This document shows, in pieces, positions 44,133-52,931 of a stretch of DNA of 64,000 bases. The stretch is from Nostoc sp. NMS8 (GTDB lineage Bacteria > Cyanobacteriota > Cyanobacteriia > Cyanobacteriales > Nostocaceae). The notes beneath the pieces are model-generated. The model searched no databases, was not told the DNA's origin, and saw only the letters and a list, made by a program, of their open reading frames with translations. The position numbers and the translations under genes were made by a program. Position 1 is the stretch's first letter. Each line of letters starts with the position of its first letter. The stretch spans positions 167,225 through 231,224 of the forward strand of contig NZ_JABXKK010000040.1 of the NCBI RefSeq assembly GCF_017115045.1, given 5' to 3'.

Positions 44133-45230
44133 GGTTATAGTCCGTAAATGCAATCATCCTAAATTAGGTAGTCTGTACGAAAAAATAAGGCTTTGAGATA
44201 TTTACTGTTGATAATTAGGCAAAAATATTTAGTTATATGCGTTAATTTTAACCTAATGACATAGCAGATATTTTTAATGGTAATATTAGCGCTCTAATTC
44301 GTAGTCTGACTAATCCACAAATTGTCATAATAACTTGTTCATACTTTTTTAGATTTAACCTAAATCTGTCTTGAACAACTCGAAATATTTTTACCGAACG
44401 GATTCGATGTTCGACAAATATTCGTTTAGAGGAAAACTCCTTGTTTAATTTTTTCTGATCAGTTGTTAACTCTTTATTTTTTGGTTTCTTAATTGGAGTA
44501 TCAATTAAATCTTCTCCTAAATAACCTAAATCTCCCTTAAAACTTTGTTTTGAGTCAAAGTTATCACGATTGGCTCGAAACAAACTTATATCGCTTATTG
44601 GCCCAGGTTCTCCTGTCACAACATCAACGATATCTCTACCATCTGGCATGATAATCATTTGAGTTTTGAATGTATGATTACTTTTCTTACCTGAAAAATA
44701 TTTTTCTTGTTCATCCTTGTCTCCAGGTCTTTCTCTAACTTGTTCATAGCTATGTACTATTAATTCATATTCTGTCAGAACTTCTTTCACTATTTCATGG
44801 TCAGCAGCGTTTTTTTTTACTTGCTCAAGTAAACTAGATGGTAGCAGTTCTCGTAAAGTAGGCAACCAATAATTAAACGTATCATTAGCTGTAGATTCAC
44901 TTACTCCAAACTCGATACCCAGAAGTTGAAAGGTTGTCATGTGTCGGAGATAAACTTTCATTTAAAATTATTTGTTCGGTTATAGATAGTTTTGGTTTAC
45001 GACCTCCACCACCAGAAATAATTCTTACTTTTTTTGATTCTAAGACCGCTTGTTTTTCGTGATGTAATCGTTCCGCATTTTGGATTAAATGTTGTAACTG
45101 TTCATACTCCAGACCAATTAAGCGCTGTGTTTCTTTTTTGTTCCCTTCAATATAATTCAAAATCTCGCTCATGTTTTTGTGTCCAAAAAGCTCTCTAATG
45201 TTCTCTTACCATAGAACGTTACTATTTTGG
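44133..45230 (-). mobile_element. IS5-like insertion sequence (ends approximate)
   Basis: A transposase of the DDE_Tnp_4 type in two overlapping frames, inserted into the cold-shock/DUF1294 gene. The exact ends could not be fixed by eye: no long terminal repeat was seen, only AACGTTC in inverted orientation near both edges, outside the limits given here on the left and just at the limit on the right. Confidence 0.7.
44248..45172 (-). pseudogene. IS5-like transposase, two frames, altered catalytic residue
   Basis: The first frame (45172-44897) holds the helix-turn-helix N-terminal domain (RLIGLEYEQLQHLIQNAERL, GGGGRKPKLSITEQIIL). The second (44961-44248) holds the DDE domain (FQLLGIEFGVSESTANDTFN, KYFSGKKSNHTFKTQ, DLGYLGEDLIDTP, VEHRIRSVKIFRV). 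The second frame is +1 relative to the first; some IS5-group elements join such frames by programmed frameshift. The first catalytic Asp, expected in an LIVDSxEQ motif, reads His here (LIVHSYEQ). It may therefore be inactive. Confidence 0.75.
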
Positions 45231-45543
45231 AGATGTCTAATGTATTTAATGCTAATGATAAAGATTTGTCTACAGTTCTGGATATAGACTTATTTCGTGC
45301 GGTAGAAGATAAGGATTTTGATTTAACTTCTTCGATATAAGCATTACAAGCGCGTACTTTGCCATCTTTACTAGCTGTTAACTGATAACAAATGAAATCA
45401 TCAACTTGGGGACGGTGGTTAACGTCTTTCAATGCCGTAATGTGTAAAAAGACTTCTTGACTACCATCATCTGGTTGTATGAAACCAAAGCCGCGATTGT
45501 CATTCCATCTGATTAGTTGCCCTTTATGTAAAGCAGGTTTCAT
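45190..45543 (-). pseudogene. N-terminal cold-shock half of the split gene
   Basis: Begins MKPALHKGQLIRWNDNRGFGFIQP with the RNA-binding cold-shock motifs (GFGFIQPDDGSQEVFLH and a C-terminal basic linker KSISRTVDKSLS). The frame runs about 30 codons past the domain and stops inside the IS at 45169. The product could survive as a free cold-shock domain. Confidence 0.8.
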
Positions 45544-45822
45544 GAATAAATCATATATTTATACCTTCCTTATATTTATACCTTTCTTATATTGTGCCCT
45601 TGTCTACACAAATAGACAACATCAAAAATGCGTAGGCGTAGCCCGTCGGAGACATCGCCCCACCAACTCTTTTAATTTGGCAAAAATGTCGTAATAACCA
45701 ATGGACTATTCCCAATGCCTGATATTTAAAACTCGTAGCGTACCACACTAAAACTTATAGAAACAGTGCGTTAGGCTTGCGTTAATGCATTTGCATAAAA
45801 CAGCAATTTACACGGTAAGCTT
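45544..45822. other. Non-coding spacer with dispersed repeat
   Basis: Contains a direct repeat of ACCTTCCTTATATTTATA type near 45560-45590 and a GCGTAGGCGTAGCCCGTCGG family repeat near 45630-45660. Nothing coding recognised. Confidence 0.4.
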
Positions 45823-46245
45823 GTGTCTGATTTAGCGCTACATAATTATCTTCCTCGCGTTCCCGATGCAGCATTGCAAGAATACATAGAATGGTGTGTT
45901 TTAGAGCAAGCTCAAGCCGCAGAATTTAACTTTACTCCTGATAGAAGTAAGTTAGATAAGTTGCCACCAGAAGACTACGTTCCTAAACTGGTCGAGCAGT
46001 TCATGAAAGTTAAACCAGACCCAATTAAAGCTGGTTTGGTGGCTGCGATCGCAGGTAAGGAAGCTGACAAACACGCTTTATCTGGTTTAGCGATCGCAGC
46101 TGATTTTGTATCTCTTTATGTCAAGTATTTAATTCCTAAAGAAGGAAGTACTAAAGAACAGGCTGAAGAGATATTAACTCAAGCATCACAACATCAGTAT
46201 GAGAAACTAACTGAAGTTGCCAAGAAACACGGTGTAGAGTTATAG
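45823..46245 (+). CDS. Conserved hypothetical protein, 140 residues
   Basis: A 140-residue helical protein from a GTG start (MSDLALHNYLPRVPDAALQEYIEW). Landmarks are PRVPDAALQEYIEWCVLEQA and GLVAAIAGKEADKHALSGLAIAADFVSLYVKYL. No metal motif, membrane helix or known domain. It is on the same strand as hupW but about 590 bp apart. Function unknown. Confidence 0.72.
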   Translation: MSDLALHNYLPRVPDAALQEYIEWCVLEQAQAAEFNFTPDRSKLDKLPPEDYVPKLVEQFMKVKPDPIKAGLVAAIAGKEADKHALSGLAIAADFVSLYVKYLIPKEGSTKEQAEEILTQASQHQYEKLTEVAKKHGVEL

Positions 46246-46337
46246 TTTTCTACTGATAATTTGGTTTTCAGAGGCTTTGTCTGTATTATTTAGTCAGAGC
46301 CTCTGTTTCAGTCACTCTTGATTGGCTAATGTACAAC

Positions 46338-46571
46338 CTACTCGATACCAGTACAGGCGGCGAACAATTGGAGAGCAAAACTGATCGTAATCAGTGCGAA
46401 GCCAATACTTCCACATGATTTCCAAAACCACGTGTTCAAAGTTGGTTCATACCCAAGTTTAACGCCTCTCTCGCTAAACCGTGAGCCAGTGCGCCAACTA
46501 TCGAGAAAGGCGAGAAAGGCACCTATGAAGCCGAGAACTAAACCTACAATATTAAGAATATTGACTATAAT
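46338..46571 (-). CDS. Small two-helix membrane protein lacking an ATG start
   Basis: A 77-codon frame on the minus strand that standard start rules miss. It reads IIVNILNIVGLVLGFIGAFL at its N-terminus, then a basic SWRTGSRFSERGVKLGYEP loop, a second hydrophobic stretch (SCGSIGFALITISFALQLFA) and CTGIE-stop. The first codons are ATT ATA GTC, after an in-frame TAA; no ATG, GTG or TTG occurs early. It is either started at a rare codon (ATT or ATA) or is a gene that lost its start. The two-helix pattern and charged loop look protein-like. Confidence 0.5.
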   Translation of the reverse strand: MIVNILNIVGLVLGFIGAFLAFLDSWRTGSRFSERGVKLGYEPTLNTWFWKSCGSIGFALITISFALQLFAACTGIE

Positions 46572-46837
46572 ACTTTAAGTGTAGGTAGCACGCCTAACTA
46601 TTTATTTAACTACTTTTATACGGTTTAACACGCTGCCTATAATGTTATCCGGCACTAAAGAGCAGATAAACATTTATGTCTTATGTCTAGGATGTTAAAG
46701 CGCACTCAGCAGTCTAACATATCAAAATTTAGAATACTGCTATTGGCGGTCTAGTACTGCCTGAAATTGTGCTTTACCTCATCTATTTATCGATGACAGT
46801 GCTTTTGCAACTCACTAAAGTGATTAAATTTCATCCC

Positions 46838-47308
46838 ATGCTCACTATTATCGGTTGCGGCAATCTCAATCGCAATGACGACGCAGTAGGCGTAATCATC
46901 GCCCAGCGCTTACAAAAATATCTAGCTGAAAACCCTCACCCTAACGTGCGAGTATATGACTGTGGCACCGCAGGGATGGAAGTAATGTTTCAAGCTAGAG
47001 GTAGTAAACAATTAGTAATTATTGATGCAAGTTCAACTGGTTCAGAACCGGGTGCTGTGTTTAAAGTTCCAGGAAAAGAACTGGAAGCAATGCCAGAACC
47101 TAGTTATAACTTGCACGATTTTCGTTGGGATAATGCTTTAGCCGCCGGACGGAAAATTTTTCAAAATGATTTTCCCGAAGATGTGACAGTTTATTTAATT
47201 GAAGCGGCAAATCTTAGTTTGGGACTAGAGTTAAGTCCTGCTATCAAACATTCTGCTGATTTGGTTTTTGAAGAGGTAGCTGCACTTATCAAACAGAATA
47301 ATAAATAA
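46838..47308 (+). CDS. hupW: Uptake hydrogenase maturation endopeptidase
   Basis: A 156-residue protease that trims the HupL C-terminus after nickel insertion. ATG 46838 gives MLTIIGCGNLNRNDDAVGV, the canonical start with the GCGN-x3-DD nickel-sensing motif (Asp residues). DCGTAGMEVMF, LVIIDASSTG (second Asp) and YNLHDFRWDNAL (His) are the other ligand-bearing segments. A longer frame upstream is not family-like. It lies 5.4 kb from hupL, as is usual for cyanobacteria that carry it apart. Confidence 0.92.
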   Translation: MLTIIGCGNLNRNDDAVGVIIAQRLQKYLAENPHPNVRVYDCGTAGMEVMFQARGSKQLVIIDASSTGSEPGAVFKVPGKELEAMPEPSYNLHDFRWDNALAAGRKIFQNDFPEDVTVYLIEAANLSLGLELSPAIKHSADLVFEEVAALIKQNNK

Positions 47309-47340
47309 AAATTCCTAACTCCTAACTCTTAACCTTTCTC

Positions 47341-47715
47341 TTATGCCCAATCTCGATAAACAGAAAGTTCATCTACCCTCATTTCAAAAGGTATTCCTTG
47401 ACTTTCTGGCGGACAAACACGGATTTTAGCACTGTTAACAATTCCATATAGCAATGTCCCCATTGGCACAATTTTTTGTAAAACACGCCAATTAATAACT
47501 TGATCGGGACATTCAATTACCAATGTCAGAGCATTGGCGTGGGTTGTAACATACCACCGACAATCAGACAGCAGATTTTGGATGGTGCGATCGCACGCTT
47601 CATAAAAGTATCTGCTAATAGAATCCTCTAGCTGTTGCCGCAGTATAATATCCGCAGATGTCGGTTGTATAGGATGTGAGTCATCACCATTAAAGTAATA
47701 CATCTTTCTAGCCAT
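47341..47715 (-). CDS. 124-residue unknown protein, copy 2
   Basis: Paralogue of the gene at 24901-25275. Shared positions are RYFYEACDR, LLSDCRWYVTT, LTLVIECPDQV, KIRVCPPESQG and YRDW at the end. It is the last gene after a SagB-like oxidoreductase, 18 bp away, and convergent with hupW. As in the other copy, it follows a flavin-type oxidoreductase gene on the same strand. No family name recognised. Confidence 0.8.
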   Translation of the reverse strand: MARKMYYFNGDDSHPIQPTSADIILRQQLEDSISRYFYEACDRTIQNLLSDCRWYVTTHANALTLVIECPDQVINWRVLQKIVPMGTLLYGIVNSAKIRVCPPESQGIPFEMRVDELSVYRDWA

Positions 47716-47733
47716 CTCTCTTTAGCTTCCTGC

Positions 47734-49020
47734 TTATATTCCAATCACCATTCCATAAAGTACATCTTTATTTGTTTCTAATAATTCTTGGGTTTCGTCA
47801 TCATAATAAGCACCTATTCCACTACACTGAATTCCCAAATAATTACTAGTTAAATAAAGTCTTTGTCCGAGAAAACCAGCTATTTGCATAGCAGTTTGAT
47901 AATTTAAATAATCTGACACAAAAAATAAAGTTACAGCGCCATCTCTAGCAATAGCCTGATTAATACATAAATAACCTGTCTTTTCACTAAAATTACCCGT
48001 CTTAACCAGATGCGTACCTCTATATAACCCAGGTGTCATTCCCTCTACTCGATGCACCACTGAGTAAATTTCTATTTCCTCATAGTTTTCTGTCGGTATT
48101 GACTGTTGAAGTTGTTGCACTACATATAAATAATCTTCTTGAGAAATAGCCTCTTTCCGGAAACGTCTAATAGAACGTCTATCCCAAACAGTTTGATAAA
48201 ATTTATCCCGATCAAAATCAAATTGAGGATACTCTAATTTTTGCTGGCGACTCTTTTGTAGAGCAGTTGCTTGATAGGCATCTTCAATAAATTGATTGGA
48301 TTCAAAATAATCAGTACCAGAGACAAAAGGAATTTTTAGCCTTAAGCGTCTGATTTTCTTGTCTTGTATTTCTCCTGACACCGCACAACCAGTAATAAAC
48401 TCCTTATTCTCAAAACCCAAATCTGAATTGAGCGCAAGTTTATCAAAGTCAAAAACTAGTTGTATATTTTTTTCATGGAGATAAGCTGAAGCTGCAACAG
48501 CACCTAAATGGTGTCCGCTATCTAATAAGCAATATCTCATGCTTCTATTTTGATATTTCCAACTAGACCTATAATAAACACAACTAATTAAAAAGATGAA
48601 TCCGTTGATACATTTACCCGGTATAATATAACTCTCTAACCCATCATCAATTAATTCATAGATGAGAGTTAGACAATTATTCTCAACTTCTAGATGGTAT
48701 ATACCATTTACTATTCCCTCAATGCCGCGAATCTGTACGTAAACTTCTGTAGGATACAGAGCGCCTGCTGATGGATTTACCCGCAGTTTATAAGGGCCAT
48801 CTTTATATACTTTTTCTAGTGTTATCGCACTGGTTAACGAGATAAAAGAATGAAGAGGATTATTGAGATTTAATTTTACTCTTCGATAAAACTTGGGATA
48901 AAGTTTAAATGCAGATGGCTGTGTTGAACCATCTACATAATTTGGATCGAGTTGTACCGATAAGTAAGAATGTTTAGTAGCGTCATGATAAGTTTTGCCC
49001 GGTATCTGACTTGATGGCAT
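47734..49020 (-). CDS. SagB/ThcOx-type (nitroreductase-fold) dehydrogenase
   Basis: A 428-residue protein with two nitroreductase-like halves. The N-terminal half has LRVNPSAGALYPTEVYVQ and SGHHLGAVAASAYLHE near residues 80-180. The C-terminal half has VWDRRSIRRFRKEAISQEDYLYVVQQL near 280 and IQCSGIGAYYDDETQELL near 395. Such enzymes bind FMN and, in known SagB cases, oxidise azolines in ribosomal peptide synthesis. No precursor peptide or YcaO partner is visible here. It overlaps the ankyrin gene by 38 bp and is followed by the 124-residue gene. Confidence 0.82.
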   Translation of the reverse strand: MPSSQIPGKTYHDATKHSYLSVQLDPNYVDGSTQPSAFKLYPKFYRRVKLNLNNPLHSFISLTSAITLEKVYKDGPYKLRVNPSAGALYPTEVYVQIRGIEGIVNGIYHLEVENNCLTLIYELIDDGLESYIIPGKCINGFIFLISCVYYRSSWKYQNRSMRYCLLDSGHHLGAVAASAYLHEKNIQLVFDFDKLALNSDLGFENKEFITGCAVSGEIQDKKIRRLRLKIPFVSGTDYFESNQFIEDAYQATALQKSRQQKLEYPQFDFDRDKFYQTVWDRRSIRRFRKEAISQEDYLYVVQQLQQSIPTENYEEIEIYSVVHRVEGMTPGLYRGTHLVKTGNFSEKTGYLCINQAIARDGAVTLFFVSDYLNYQTAMQIAGFLGQRLYLTSNYLGIQCSGIGAYYDDETQELLETNKDVLYGMVIGI

Positions 49021-49471
49021 TTTTAATTATCCTTAAGACTTCTACGTTATTAGCAAAATCTATTGCTTTATAATCGTCTAAGTTTTTTAAATATAAATTA
49101 GGATGATGTTGTAAAAGTAACCTGACAACTTCTGTCTTTCCGGCTGATGCTGCGTACATTAAAACAGTTGCACCGTTATCATTTTGGTTGTCAATGTCAA
49201 TGTTGTGAGCCAGCAGTAAATTAATTAAATCGTAGTGATTACCAAAACAAGCAAACCACAAAGCATTGTTGCGATCGCTATTTCGAGCATTGATATCCAC
49301 ACCTGCATCAATTAGTTCTTTGACGACTGCATAAACTCCTTCTCTTGTAGCTTTCATCAAAGCTGTATCGCCATTTTCACCTGGCTGATTTAAATCGCTA
49401 GAATTATAGCCTTTTGCTATTAGCCATTGGATTGTAGCTTCACTCAAATTTTGACTTTTGGTTCGATTCAT
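48983..49471 (-). CDS. Ankyrin repeat protein
   Basis: A 162-residue protein made of about four ankyrin repeats: NGDTALMKATREGVYAVVKELIDAGVDIN, NALWFACFGNHYDLINLLLAHNIDID, GATVLMYAASAGKTEVVRLLLQHHPN and LDDYKAIDFANNVEVLRIIKNA (each shown in part). It is likely a protein-binding partner. Its 3' end overlaps the SagB-like gene by 38 bp, so the two are probably coupled. It begins an apparent three-gene operon. Confidence 0.85.
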   Translation of the reverse strand: MNRTKSQNLSEATIQWLIAKGYNSSDLNQPGENGDTALMKATREGVYAVVKELIDAGVDINARNSDRNNALWFACFGNHYDLINLLLAHNIDIDNQNDNGATVLMYAASAGKTEVVRLLLQHHPNLYLKNLDDYKAIDFANNVEVLRIIKNAIKSDTGQNLS

Positions 49472-49732
49472 AAGTACTCCTCAGTTAACTTTTTTACTAA
49501 TATAAATTTGCTTGGCAAATAGAATGGTGAGCAATGCTCACCATTTTTGCAAAAATGTGATTTAAATCCTTTTAACTTACATATATGCTATCAACTTTAT
49601 AAGTTTAAATTATGAATCATTTATAAAGAACAGAAAACATTCTTTTTAAAAAAGCTTGAAAAATAATGGAAAAGCAGTAATTTTTACAGTTTTCTTTCAT
49701 AAGATAGACTAATAGCAGATATAGATGGATTT

Positions 49733-49764
49733 AGATCCCGACTTCTTCAAGAAGTCGGGGATCT
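49733..49764. terminator. Hairpin between nifV and the ankyrin operon
   Basis: AGATCCCGACTTCTT pairs with AAGAAGTCGGGGATCT. A near-identical hairpin lies at 52513-52545. It may terminate the nifV message. Confidence 0.6.
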
Positions 49765-49797
49765 GCACTTGGACAGTAAGTGTCTATATTTTCAATT

Positions 49798-50937
49798 TTA
49801 CTGACAATGATAAGAATATAAAATATTATCTACATCTTCGATAGTAAGACTTTGGTTATCAGCTAAAGCTTTCAATCTATGGGTAATATCTTTAAGCTGG
49901 GATAAATTAAAGGAAAGTCCTAATTCATTAGCTCGGTGATTAACCGCCTGTTTTCCAGCCAATTTATGATTAATTAAGATTGAGCGCGTTACACCGAAAC
50001 TCCGGGGATTAATAGCTTCATAAGTCTCAGAGTTATTGAGCATAGCTTTAGTATGAATGCCAGCTTTATGACTAAAAGCACTCTCTCCAAAAACACAGTG
50101 ATTAAAAGGAATAGAAATCCCTACTTTTCTCGCAACTAATTCATGTAAGGAACCAAGTTCATCCAAGCGATATTTAGACTTAATCTGCTCTGGATTTGTA
50201 GCATATAACCTCGCAATAAATCCAGCTAGTGAGGTAATACCATTGCGTTCACCAATTCCCAAAACACAAGTGTCAATATGAGTTGCTCCTGCTTCTAGTG
50301 CCGTATAACTGTTAGCATTTGCACACTCTGTATCGTTATGACCATGAAACTCAATATCTAAATTAGTGAACTGGCGCAAAGTCTTTACTAATTCAAATAC
50401 TTGCATTGGTGTAATAATTCCTACTGTATCGGCAATTCCTATGCGTTTGACAACTCCTAACTTTTCAATTTTTGAGTAAATTGTGATTAAATCTTCTATA
50501 GAAGTGCGTGACGAATCCTCAGCCGAAAACCGTAACTCAATATCGGGGGCTTGCTGATGAATAAAAGTTAAAACTTCAGATGCTAAATCAATAATTTGAT
50601 TAATATTTTTACCATGACTGAACTGGCGCATCAAAGAAGAACTACCAATAGTTAAATTAATCCCAGCAACGCCTGTGGCTAAAGCGACTTTAGCATCTTC
50701 TAAATGACAGCGAATGTGAGTTAATATTTTGGATGGCAAGCCTAACCGAGCCAATCGTTCACAGTCTTGTCTAGACTGAGGTGAAGCAATTGGTGACGTT
50801 AACTCTATATATTCTACTCCAAATGCAGCAAGCGCTTCAGCAATTTCGACTTTATCATCTGAAGAGAAATTGGCCTTGACGAATTGTTCACCTTCACGGA
50901 GAGTACTTTCTACAATTGCAAATTCAGATAGCGACAT
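49798..50937 (-). CDS. nifV: Homocitrate synthase
   Basis: A 379-residue TIM-barrel enzyme that condenses acetyl-CoA with 2-oxoglutarate to give homocitrate, the organic ligand of FeMo-cofactor. Motifs are ESTLREGEQFVKANF at residues 10-25, IGIADTVGIITP near 170, FHGHNDTECANANSYTALEAGATHIDTCVLGIGER (metal-binding HxH near 200), and GESAFSHKAGIHTKAML. It lies 35 bp downstream of an ATPase gene in a two-gene unit. Confidence 0.95.
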   Translation of the reverse strand: MSLSEFAIVESTLREGEQFVKANFSSDDKVEIAEALAAFGVEYIELTSPIASPQSRQDCERLARLGLPSKILTHIRCHLEDAKVALATGVAGINLTIGSSSLMRQFSHGKNINQIIDLASEVLTFIHQQAPDIELRFSAEDSSRTSIEDLITIYSKIEKLGVVKRIGIADTVGIITPMQVFELVKTLRQFTNLDIEFHGHNDTECANANSYTALEAGATHIDTCVLGIGERNGITSLAGFIARLYATNPEQIKSKYRLDELGSLHELVARKVGISIPFNHCVFGESAFSHKAGIHTKAMLNNSETYEAINPRSFGVTRSILINHKLAGKQAVNHRANELGLSFNLSQLKDITHRLKALADNQSLTIEDVDNILYSYHCQ

Positions 50938-50972
50938 TGAGCAATCCTTGTGCTAAGTATTACTAAGGATAT

Positions 50973-51854
50973 TTACTTATTAGTTTTTATATTAACAGAT
51001 TTGCATAATCGAGAAATAATTACTTTGGCTGATTCTTGGGGACTAGTTATAGTATCAATTATAAGAGAGCGATCGCTTGTATCCATCGCTTCTAAAATCT
51101 GTTTTGTCGGAACCGAATCATAGGTCTGGCTCTCTTCGACAAATATTTTTAGTTTATCCCGCAATTCTACATCTGTAACAACTTGTTTGCTTACAAGTTC
51201 TAAGATTTCTTGTTCTTCTTGAGGAGTAAAATAAGCAGAAGCCTCTGGTACACCAAAACTAGCAAAATTAGTCAGTGCTTCTGGCGGAATTTGCCTATTA
51301 TATTCTAGCTCTTGATTATCAATCCGATCAAAAGGATCGTGACGCTTTAGAAGCCTTTCTAAACGCACTGTATTTGGTGCGGTCAACATTACAAATTTAG
51401 CATTTTCTAAAGTCGTCGCTGCATAGTTAACCTCATTTTCACCACGCAAACTATCAAAAACTAACAGAGAATTAACTTGTTGTGGATTGATATATAGCGA
51501 AGTTAAAATACGACCCATTCCACCAGGGAAGTGTTCTCGATAAAGGCGAGCATAAGTTAGGCGTTTAATTCGACAATGGGGTTGCACAAGTTTATCTTCC
51601 ATTTTTAACATCGGCGCAATTATTAAACGTTCAGTTAAAGCGCGACGATTCGGTAAAAGTGTAAAATCTAAACCCTGTTCTGCCAAAGCTTTTGTGATTG
51701 TACTTTTCCCTACGCCAGTCATACCGACTATAATTAGTAAAGGAAAAGTTGTTATTGGCAACCAGTCTTTAGGAACAGGAAATCCTACGCCTACACCTGG
51801 ACTTAAGTGTTCAAAAAATAAATTTGACCTTGTTGTATTAACTCGATATTGCAC
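50973..51854 (-). CDS. P-loop ATPase/kinase-like protein upstream of nifV
   Basis: A 293-residue P-loop protein with Walker A GMTGVGKSTITKAL at residues about 43-56 and LLVFDSLRGENEV (Walker B-like) near 130. It resembles small nucleotide or sugar kinases, but no substrate motif is recognised. It is read 35 bp before nifV and so is probably expressed with it under nitrogen fixation. A role in cofactor supply or regulation is a guess. Confidence 0.8.
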   Translation of the reverse strand: MQYRVNTTRSNLFFEHLSPGVGVGFPVPKDWLPITTFPLLIIVGMTGVGKSTITKALAEQGLDFTLLPNRRALTERLIIAPMLKMEDKLVQPHCRIKRLTYARLYREHFPGGMGRILTSLYINPQQVNSLLVFDSLRGENEVNYAATTLENAKFVMLTAPNTVRLERLLKRHDPFDRIDNQELEYNRQIPPEALTNFASFGVPEASAYFTPQEEQEILELVSKQVVTDVELRDKLKIFVEESQTYDSVPTKQILEAMDTSDRSLIIDTITSPQESAKVIISRLCKSVNIKTNK

Positions 51855-52251
51855 AATATAAAATTAACCTTTTTTTTCAGCCTCGTAAAATAAATCAGGA
51901 GTCAGAATTCTTCTTATAAACTACTTCTAGGTTTACTCTAATCTTGGGCGAACTATTTTTTAGTTAGTATAAATGTAAAATATTATCCAGACCTCGGTAT
52001 TTATACACAAAAAATGTCCTTATTAAATTGATGATAATATTCATAGGCATTAGGTTTTTTTTGAAAATTGTTTTATCCTGAGTTTTGTAGCAAATAACTA
52101 TATCTTTTTGTAATGTTTACCAAGCAGAGGTGTCGCTCTTAGATAAATGAGAATTATTTCAAATTTATTAAGATATCTTAAAAAACACACTTTCCAAATT
52201 AAATTTTGCTATTTTACTAAAGTATAAATAGTTAAATTGGCAAATAAAAAT
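51855..52251. other. Divergent spacer between ATPase-nifV and mop
   Basis: AT-rich, no gene. Probably contains promoters for both directions; no consensus NtcA site was found by eye. Confidence 0.4.
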
Positions 52252-52461
52252 ATGGAAATTAGCGCTCGTAATTCTTTAAAAGGCACTGTAAAAAAGGTTA
52301 CGCATGGTTCAGTAAATACTGAAATAACTTTAGAAATAGCACCAGGAGTAGAGCTAGTGTCAATCATCACAAAATCATCAGCAGAAAAGCTAGGACTTGT
52401 AGAAGGTAAGCACGCTCATGCTGTGATTAAATCATCAGATGTAATACTTGCTGTTGATTGA
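52252..52461 (+). CDS. mop: Molybdopterin/molybdate-binding Mop protein
   Basis: A 69-residue single TOBE (Mop) domain: MEISARNSLKGTVKKVTHGSVNTEITLEIAPG...SIITKSSAEKLGLVEGKHAHAVIKSSDV. Such molbindins store molybdate, which fits a Mo-nitrogenase cluster. The ATG at 52252 is preferred over a TTG five codons earlier. It is the only plus-strand gene among the nif genes; a hairpin terminator follows 50 bp downstream. Confidence 0.9.
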   Translation: MEISARNSLKGTVKKVTHGSVNTEITLEIAPGVELVSIITKSSAEKLGLVEGKHAHAVIKSSDVILAVD

Positions 52462-52512
52462 AAAATAGACAGGTTGTCTCATCATATTTGGTTTGTGATA
52501 ATTAAAGGCTAT

Positions 52513-52545
52513 AGATCCCCGACTTATTAAATAAGTCGGGGATCT
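52513..52545. terminator. Bidirectional terminator between mop and feoA-like gene
   Basis: AGATCCCCGACTTATT (52513-52528) pairs perfectly with 52530-52545, then TCTTTTTG. It lies between convergent genes; a relative is at 49733-49764. Confidence 0.75.
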
Positions 52546-52554
52546 TCTTTTTGA

Positions 52555-52827
52555 TTAAGTAATGAGGTTAATTAATTGAATTATCAATAATCCGAATATA
52601 ATGGCGCGAATACTTTCTATATCTAGTGCCATATCTGTGTTTACAATTTCGATAATGAAAGAGGGTAACTTTTGTTTTAAAGTGATATTAGCTCCTGGTT
52701 TTACTCTCATTGATATAAGTTTGCTCAAGATTGTTTCATCTTTAGTTTTACAGAAGGTAATAATTCCTCGCTCTCCCTTTCTCAATAATTCTAATGAACA
52801 GTCAGTTACGCTAAAGTGGGTAAACAT
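52555..52827 (-). CDS. feoA: FeoA-domain protein
   Basis: A 90-residue SH3-like FeoA domain protein: LELLRKGERGIITFCKTKDETILSKLISMRVKPGANITLKQKLP followed by an Ile/Leu-rich tail. FeoA modulates ferrous iron uptake by FeoB; no feoB is in the window. It lies 104 bp after fdxH on the same strand, a position also seen in other heterocystous nif clusters. A nif-linked iron role is likely but not shown. Confidence 0.82.
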   Translation of the reverse strand: MFTHFSVTDCSLELLRKGERGIITFCKTKDETILSKLISMRVKPGANITLKQKLPSFIIEIVNTDMALDIESIRAIIFGLLIIQLINLIT

Positions 52828-52931
52828 TTGAATTATAAATTAGGAATTATGAAGGGTAGAAGGAAGTATATTTCCATCCTTCATCCTTCATTTTTTATTT
52901 GGTCGCTAAAGGCAGAAACCAAAGTAATAGT

